From: Candidatus Poribacteria bacterium
Lineage (GTDB): Bacteria > Poribacteria > WGA-4E > WGA-3G
Direction of reading: 5' to 3'
Length of the DNA stretch: 8,621 bases
Assembly (NCBI GenBank): GCA_009845505.1
Contig: VXZL01000074.1
Span: forward strand, 1 to 8,621
The notes beneath the pieces were generated by a model, which did no database searches, had not been told where the DNA came from, and saw only the letters and a program-made list of their open reading frames with translations. The position numbers were made by a program, and so were the translations under genes. This document shows, piece after piece, positions 6,243 through 8,621 of the stretch (position 1 is its first letter; each line of letters begins with the position of its first letter).

Positions 6243-6271
6243 ATTCTATCACATTTCGGGAAAAAAGTCAA
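6243..6271 (-). promoter_or_regulatory. Strong promoter of cimA with extended -10
   Basis: On the minus strand TTGACT (6266-6271) and TAGAAT (6243-6248) are exactly 17 bases apart, each five of six to consensus. TG at 6250-6251 forms an extended -10 element. Transcription should begin near 6236, toward cimA. Confidence 0.7.
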
Positions 6272-6322
6272 ATTTTACTTGTGTTTTGCGTAGTATCAAT
6301 CACGCCCGATGTGCTTTGTGTT

Positions 6323-6350
6323 TTGATAATTCGTTCAATTGTGATATTAT
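6323..6350 (+). promoter_or_regulatory. Extended -10 promoter giving a nearly leaderless lipoprotein transcript
   Basis: TTGATA (6323-6328) and TATTAT (6345-6350) are separated by 16 bases, each five of six to consensus, with TG at 6342-6343 making an extended -10. The expected start of transcription is near 6357, only about two bases before the ATG at 6359. No Shine-Dalgarno sequence precedes that ATG, which fits a leaderless message. Confidence 0.6.
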
Positions 6351-6358
6351 TAAAACCC

Positions 6359-7627
6359 ATGAGAACCTATATTATTTTATTCGTTTGCCTCGCGTTGTTG
6401 CTATCAGGTTGCGGGATATTCGCTACCAAGCCGGTTCAAACCGAATCGTCAACGACCTCTGTAGATCCGATCAAAAAACTACAAGCTGATATTGATGCCG
6501 TCTTGCAGGACACCTTGTTTACGACCGCCAGCATCGGCATCAAAGTGGTTGCTGTTGAGACAGGCGAAGTGATCTACGGAAAGAACACACGTAAACTACA
6601 TCACCCTGCCTCTACAACAAAACTCTTCACAGCGGCAACTGCTTTGGCAAAATTAGGAGCAGACTACCGGTTTGAAACAACAGTCTACATTGATACCGAT
6701 GCGAACGCGGAAATCGTCAACAATGTGTATCTCAAAGGTAAAGCGGATCCGGTGCTTCAGCATGATGAGCTCGTAAAATTAGCCGATGCGCTTCTGCAGA
6801 CCGGTGTCCAATCCATACAAGGTAACATCGTCATCGACGAAACATATTTAGACCGTGTGCCTGAAGGTCCGGGGTGGATGTGGGACGATAGACCGCTTAT
6901 AATCAGTGCTTTAAGTATCCGAGAAATTGAACCCGATACAAACACATGGAACCGAGCATACGCGTGTGGACATCTTCTAAAAACCGCCCTTATGGAGAGA
7001 GGCGTTAGCGTGGTAGGGGAGGTGGTCTCTGGAGCAGTGCCATCAGATGCACAGGTCGTTGCTAAACATTTATCGCCGCCGCTCGCTGATATTCTCAAAT
7101 TAATGAACAAACCCAGTGACAATTGGATTGCCGAATTGGTTTTCAAAACAATCGGTGCTGAAGTGGTTGGCGAACCGGGAACATGGCAGAAAGGAAGGCA
7201 AGTTGTCACTGAATTCTTGAGTGAAATCATGGGCGACACACCACTGCACCGATTTGTTGACGGTTCTGGACTTTCTCGATATAACCTCCTCAACGCTGAG
7301 CTGCTCACAGAGCTGCTCGTTTATATGTATCAGAATTTTGAGTTGATGCCGGAGTATCTGGCATCACTGCCGATTGCTGGTGTTGATGGGACTTTAAAAA
7401 ATCGGATGCAAGGTGTGTACGCTGAAAAGGTATTGCGTGCGAAGACAGGAACGTTGAGTGGTGTTTCGGCACTTGCCGGTTATACCATCACAGCAGATGA
7501 TGAAGTCTTTGCGTTCGGCATTCTCATTAGCCACTATGTCGGTTCACCGGCACTTGCGCGAGGTATCCAAGATAAAATCGGGGATTATCTGACTGGGTTT
7601 AGTCGTCGTCCAGAGAAAACAAAATAA
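6359..7627 (+). CDS. dacB: Lipoprotein D-alanyl-D-alanine carboxypeptidase/endopeptidase (PBP4, peptidase S13), compact form
   Basis: The product has 422 residues and cleaves D-Ala-D-Ala ends or cross-links in peptidoglycan outside the inner membrane. The N-terminus is a lipoprotein signal with lipobox LSGC, so Cys18 should be lipidated. The active-site motifs are all present: SxxK as STTK (Ser85, Lys88), SxN as SDN (253-255) and KTG (362-364), with GSGLSRYN (302-309) and PGWMWDD (171-177) as further S13 signatures. The SxxK-to-SxN distance is only 168 residues, clearly shorter than my recollection of E. coli DacB. The missing part falls after SALSI near 184-200, where the extra subdomain of classical PBP4 normally sits. 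A GTG at 6281 is in frame but would bury the lipoprotein signal behind 26 residues and lies upstream of the predicted promoter start, so ATG 6359 is preferred. Confidence 0.9.
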   Translation: MRTYIILFVCLALLLSGCGIFATKPVQTESSTTSVDPIKKLQADIDAVLQDTLFTTASIGIKVVAVETGEVIYGKNTRKLHHPASTTKLFTAATALAKLGADYRFETTVYIDTDANAEIVNNVYLKGKADPVLQHDELVKLADALLQTGVQSIQGNIVIDETYLDRVPEGPGWMWDDRPLIISALSIREIEPDTNTWNRAYACGHLLKTALMERGVSVVGEVVSGAVPSDAQVVAKHLSPPLADILKLMNKPSDNWIAELVFKTIGAEVVGEPGTWQKGRQVVTEFLSEIMGDTPLHRFVDGSGLSRYNLLNAELLTELLVYMYQNFELMPEYLASLPIAGVDGTLKNRMQGVYAEKVLRAKTGTLSGVSALAGYTITADDEVFAFGILISHYVGSPALARGIQDKIGDYLTGFSRRPEKTK

Positions 7628-7660
7628 AGCCACGCTTGGACTTGCCATCTCAAATTACAG

Positions 7661-7683
7661 CAGGTGTGGTAAAACCACGCCTG
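7661..7683. terminator. Hairpin between convergent genes, possible two-way terminator
   Basis: CAGGTGTGG (7661-7669) pairs with CCACGCCTG (7675-7683) through nine positions with one G-T wobble, closing a TAAAA loop. It sits 33 bases after the D,D-peptidase stop and 42 bases after the oxygenase stop on the other strand, where a shared terminator is expected. There is no T-run on either side, so intrinsic termination would be weak or need other factors. Confidence 0.45.
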
Positions 7684-7725
7684 AGTGAGAAAGTGTTGAA
7701 AGTAGTTGCTATCTGATTCTATACC

Positions 7726-8505
7726 TCAATCAAACCGAGACGTAATATCTGGCGGTGGCTCTCCCACGACAGACTTTCCATCTTTCAGTAACGGTTCCGC
7801 ATTTCCCCACAAACGACTCCCGTCATGCGACAGAAGCGGCTCGGCGGAATACTGTGCCAGATACGCACGTCGAAGGTTATTCGTGTAGTTTGTCCCGCTG
7901 CAGTGGAAATTGATACTCGTGAAGGCAACAATACTTCCCGCAGGTACAACAGCAGGTACACCCTTTTCTGGTCCGAAGTAACCCACCATATCGTTGCTAC
8001 CCTCTTCACGGATATGCTTTACCCATGAGCGGATACCGATACGTGAAAAAGGCATCACGTAGACCGTTCCGTTCTCTTCGGACATATCGTCAAGCGCACA
8101 CCAACAGGTAAGGTATGGCTTGTGGTCGGGATAGCCGACGTAACCAGAATCCTGATGCCAACTGAACTTCATCCCCGCTTCCGCACCTTTGACAACGTAT
8201 TGTTCCCAGAAGAGATACGCCGTATCGCCTAAAGTCGCACGACAGACTTCTGCCATCAAGTCGCTGAACAAAAATTCACGAAGTTTCGGCTGTTTCCTAA
8301 AGCAGTTTGAGACGAAATACCGTTTGTTGCGGTGATTGATACCGAGGACATCTGTATCCTGACGATCCATCTCAGCGTCCATCTGGTTGATAAAGGTTCC
8401 ACACTCACCGCGGAGCAGTGCCAGCAGTGAATCTGGAATAACGTTTTCTAAAATGCAATAGCCTTCCTCTTGGAATTGCTGTTTCTGTTCATCAGTTATA
8501 TTCAT
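7726..8505 (-). CDS. Phytanoyl-CoA dioxygenase (PhyH)-family Fe(II)/2-oxoglutarate oxygenase
   Basis: The product has 259 residues, a normal length for the family, and is cytoplasmic with no signal peptide. The iron-binding triad is visible: His117 and Asp119 in SWHQD, and His201 in NFHCSG. Arg212 or Arg213 in RRAYLAQYS is placed to hold 2-oxoglutarate. The N-terminus FQEEGYCILENVIP and the segment CWCALDDMSEENGTVYVMP are typical of PhyH proteins. Such enzymes hydroxylate or halogenate diverse small molecules and seldom act on phytanoyl-CoA in bacteria, so the substrate is unknown. It stands alone, convergent with the D,D-peptidase gene, with no enzyme beside it to suggest a pathway. ATG 8505 is the first start giving the complete domain. 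The 20 bases before it are AT-rich and contain no Shine-Dalgarno sequence. Confidence 0.92.
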   Translation of the reverse strand: MNITDEQKQQFQEEGYCILENVIPDSLLALLRGECGTFINQMDAEMDRQDTDVLGINHRNKRYFVSNCFRKQPKLREFLFSDLMAEVCRATLGDTAYLFWEQYVVKGAEAGMKFSWHQDSGYVGYPDHKPYLTCWCALDDMSEENGTVYVMPFSRIGIRSWVKHIREEGSNDMVGYFGPEKGVPAVVPAGSIVAFTSINFHCSGTNYTNNLRRAYLAQYSAEPLLSHDGSRLWGNAEPLLKDGKSVVGEPPPDITSRFD

Positions 8506-8547
8506 ATTTTTATTTATTCAGTTTCTGTTCTGCGAATTTTAGGTTTG

Positions 8548-8616
8548 GTTCGTAGTAGTGCGATTTATCGCACGTCCCAATATTAACAACGGGCAATGAA
8601 TTGCCCTACTACGAAC
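8548..8616. repeat. Compound palindromic repeat with two nested hairpins
   Basis: The outer arms GTTCGTAGTAG (8548-8558) and CTACTACGAAC (8606-8616) are an exact 11-base inverted repeat. Between them lie two further perfect hairpins, GTGCGAT-TT-ATCGCAC (8558-8573) and GGGCAAT-GA-ATTGCCC (8591-8606), so the whole can fold into a three-way junction. It begins about 40 bases upstream of the oxygenase start and has no reading frame. The form is that of a REP/BIME or miniature mobile repeat. The GTAG/CTAC arms resemble the ends of the repeat stretches at 2053-2134 and 4438-4526. Confidence 0.7.
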
Positions 8617-8621
8617 AGAAT

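Noticed and set aside
6281..6358. A longer start (GTG at 6281) for the D,D-peptidase
   Set aside because: It would place 26 residues before a clear lipoprotein signal peptide, and the predicted promoter lies between it and ATG 6359.
6757..7308. A 183-codon open frame on the minus strand
   Set aside because: It lies wholly inside the S13 peptidase gene, whose catalytic motifs are intact. The translation is rich in Ser, Pro, Thr and Arg and shows no domain.
1..8621. CRISPR array, tRNA or rRNA genes, transposase, phage or toxin-antitoxin genes
   Set aside because: No regularly spaced direct repeats, no cloverleaf or rRNA-like sequence, and no protein with such motifs was seen on either strand.

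Overview
The window is ordinary-density bacterial DNA of moderate GC: eight complete protein genes, one partial gene at the left edge, short intergenic gaps, no RNA genes, no CRISPR array and no transposase. The gene content is a citramalate synthase of the long isoleucine-pathway type, a phytanoyl-CoA-dioxygenase-like enzyme, a lipoprotein form of the S13 D,D-peptidase and a nucleotide-sugar epimerase. Together with the short palindromic repeats ending in CCCTAC or GTAGGAG, this suggests an uncultured Gram-negative-type bacterium. Candidatus Poribacteria or a relative is my guess from memory of such genomes, and nothing here proves it.

Layout from left to right. Minus strand, 1-2013: a three-gene transcription unit made of an uncharacterised helical protein, an exported alpha/beta-hydrolase with a helical-repeat tail (joined to the first gene by an ATGA overlap), and the first 17 codons of a third gene with a perfect Shine-Dalgarno site. 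Positions 2014-2232 are a divergent intergenic region holding a cluster of small hairpins and a consensus promoter facing right. Plus strand, 2233-3767: a cysteine-free thioredoxin-fold exported protein and a UDP-glucuronate-4-epimerase-like enzyme, two bases apart. Minus strand, 3764-6110: cimA, then after a 166-base gap a small four-cysteine protein with a very basic linker. The stop codon of the latter overlaps the epimerase stop on the other strand. Positions 6111-6358 are a second divergent region, with a strong cimA promoter and a structured cimA leader on one strand and an extended -10 promoter for the D,D-peptidase lipoprotein on the other. Plus strand, 6359-7627: the lipoprotein. Minus strand, 7726-8505: the dioxygenase. 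The window ends in a compound palindromic repeat.

The genes do not form one pathway. Two themes can be supported: envelope work (exported hydrolase, exported thioredoxin-fold protein, sugar-nucleotide epimerase, peptidoglycan D,D-peptidase) and branched-chain amino acid synthesis (cimA). The points most worth a second look are regulatory and repeat-level. The word CTGTCCAATT occurs three times around cimA and its downstream neighbour. A small terminal-inverted-repeat unit with 11-base direct repeats sits at the end of cimA. The cimA leader looks folded. The lipoprotein gene appears to have an almost leaderless transcript. At the protein level, the D,D-peptidase seems to lack one of the usual S13 subdomains. 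I did not find a clearly new multi-gene system.
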